A stretch of 59,075 nucleotides of DNA from Desertibaculum subflavum. Lineage in GTDB: Bacteria; Pseudomonadota; Alphaproteobacteria; Ferrovibrionales; Ferrovibrionaceae. Below, one piece after another: positions 58,724-59,075 of this stretch; the stretch's first letter is position 1, and each line of letters opens with the position of its first letter. The stretch is from the NCBI GenBank assembly GCA_003576705.1, contig QOZS01000037.1, positions 1 through 59,075 of the forward strand. Reading direction: 5' to 3'. The position numbers were made by a program, and so were the translations under genes. The notes below the pieces were generated by a model that worked only from the letters and a program-made list of their open reading frames with translations, made no database searches and was not told the origin of the DNA.

Positions 58724-59075
58724 ATGTGGCGCCTGCTGTCGCTAGTCTTCCTGTTCACCGTCGCCGCCTGCACCGAGACGGCGATCGGCGCGATCGACGA
58801 GAAGATCTCGCAATGGACGAACCGCGAATGCAGCACCGTGTTCCTGGCACTGGGCGACGATTACTGCCGCGAGAAGCGGGTGATCGGCGACCGGCCGGGC
58901 GAGAGGATCCATTGCTTCCGCACGCTGGGCGGCGTCGATTGCTACACCGAGGCCGACCCCTATGGCATCAACGCGTCGGGCCGCACGCGCCAGGCGACGC
59001 GGCTGACCGATCCGGGCGCGCCGCCGCCGGCGCAGGCCGAGGAGCCGGCCCCGACCGCCGCCGCGCCGCCGCCCG
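58724..59075 (+). CDS. Predicted lipoprotein, 3' end beyond the window
   Basis: At least 117 aa with no stop in the window. The signal peptide MWRLLSLVFLFTVAAC ends in a lipobox (VAAC), so it is a lipoprotein anchored at residue 16. The mature part has several Cys (NRECSTVF, DDYCREKRV, IHCFRTLGGVDCY), suggesting disulfides, then a Pro/Ala-rich tail. Not recognised further. Confidence 0.75.
   Translation, partial: MWRLLSLVFLFTVAACTETAIGAIDEKISQWTNRECSTVFLALGDDYCREKRVIGDRPGERIHCFRTLGGVDCYTEADPYGINASGRTRQATRLTDPGAPPPAQAEEPAPTAAAPPP

Overview
The window reads as about 59 kb of chromosome from a high-GC alphaproteobacterium. The evidence is the hprK-rapZ-EIIA(Man)-HPr phosphotransferase cluster next to a ChvG/ChvI-type two-component pair, a kdsD-lptC-lptA-lptB-rpoN-hpf-ptsN run, tesA divergent from ybbA/ybbP, and a palindromic intergenic repeat (GGGCTTGACCC core) of the kind common in this class. 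The genus cannot be fixed from the sequence alone. Genes are tightly packed, with many 4-bp ATGA/GTGA overlaps, and most long ORFs in alternative frames are GC-driven shadows.

Layout. 1-4.8 kb: a partial caspase-like peptidase, a cytidine-deaminase-like/HerA-like ATPase pair, a barnase/barstar toxin-immunity pair and a CmcJ-type oxidoreductase. 4.9-12.9 kb: one leftward operon with an IclR regulator, a polyamine/opine-type ABC importer (two permeases, Tat-dependent binding protein, ATPase), an AroM-like protein, DUF917 and a hydantoinase/oxoprolinase-like protein. A 17-nt palindrome with a degenerate second copy precedes it. 13.2-15.6 kb: two unrecognised genes. 15.6-21.9 kb: ptsH, EIIA, rapZ and a short hprK, then an enoyl-CoA hydratase-like gene and a Nudix-DsbA fusion wedged in front of chvG/chvI.

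21.9-25.5 kb is the accessory region. It holds an array of thirteen 16-bp repeat units upstream of chvI, an AT-rich control region with palindromes, an Xre/MbcA/ParS-RES toxin-antitoxin pair, and a BglII-type restriction endonuclease with a beta-class DNA methyltransferase. 25.6-30.1 kb: a phnDCEE-type phosphonate/phosphite importer with an upstream D-2-hydroxyacid dehydrogenase. 30.2-37.1 kb: small proteins, a fatty acid desaturase, bS21, a cold-shock protein, an intradiol-dioxygenase-fold protein without its metal ligands, GST, NTF2-like and Lrp proteins, and a papain-like cysteine protease with a partner gene. 37.3-45.4 kb: a chemoreceptor, a luciferase-like oxidoreductase, an MscS channel, a heme-motif adenylate cyclase, an Lrp regulator and an NDUFA9-like protein.

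45.5-51.9 kb: tRNA-Leu(CAG), an RNase D-like exonuclease, then the LPS transport/sigma-54/PTS-Ntr run. Its hpf position holds a strongly shortened, divergent gene. 52-59 kb: ybbP/ybbA, tesA, thpR, cobB, a histidine kinase and a lipoprotein cut by the window end. No rRNA, CRISPR array, insertion sequence or prophage was seen.
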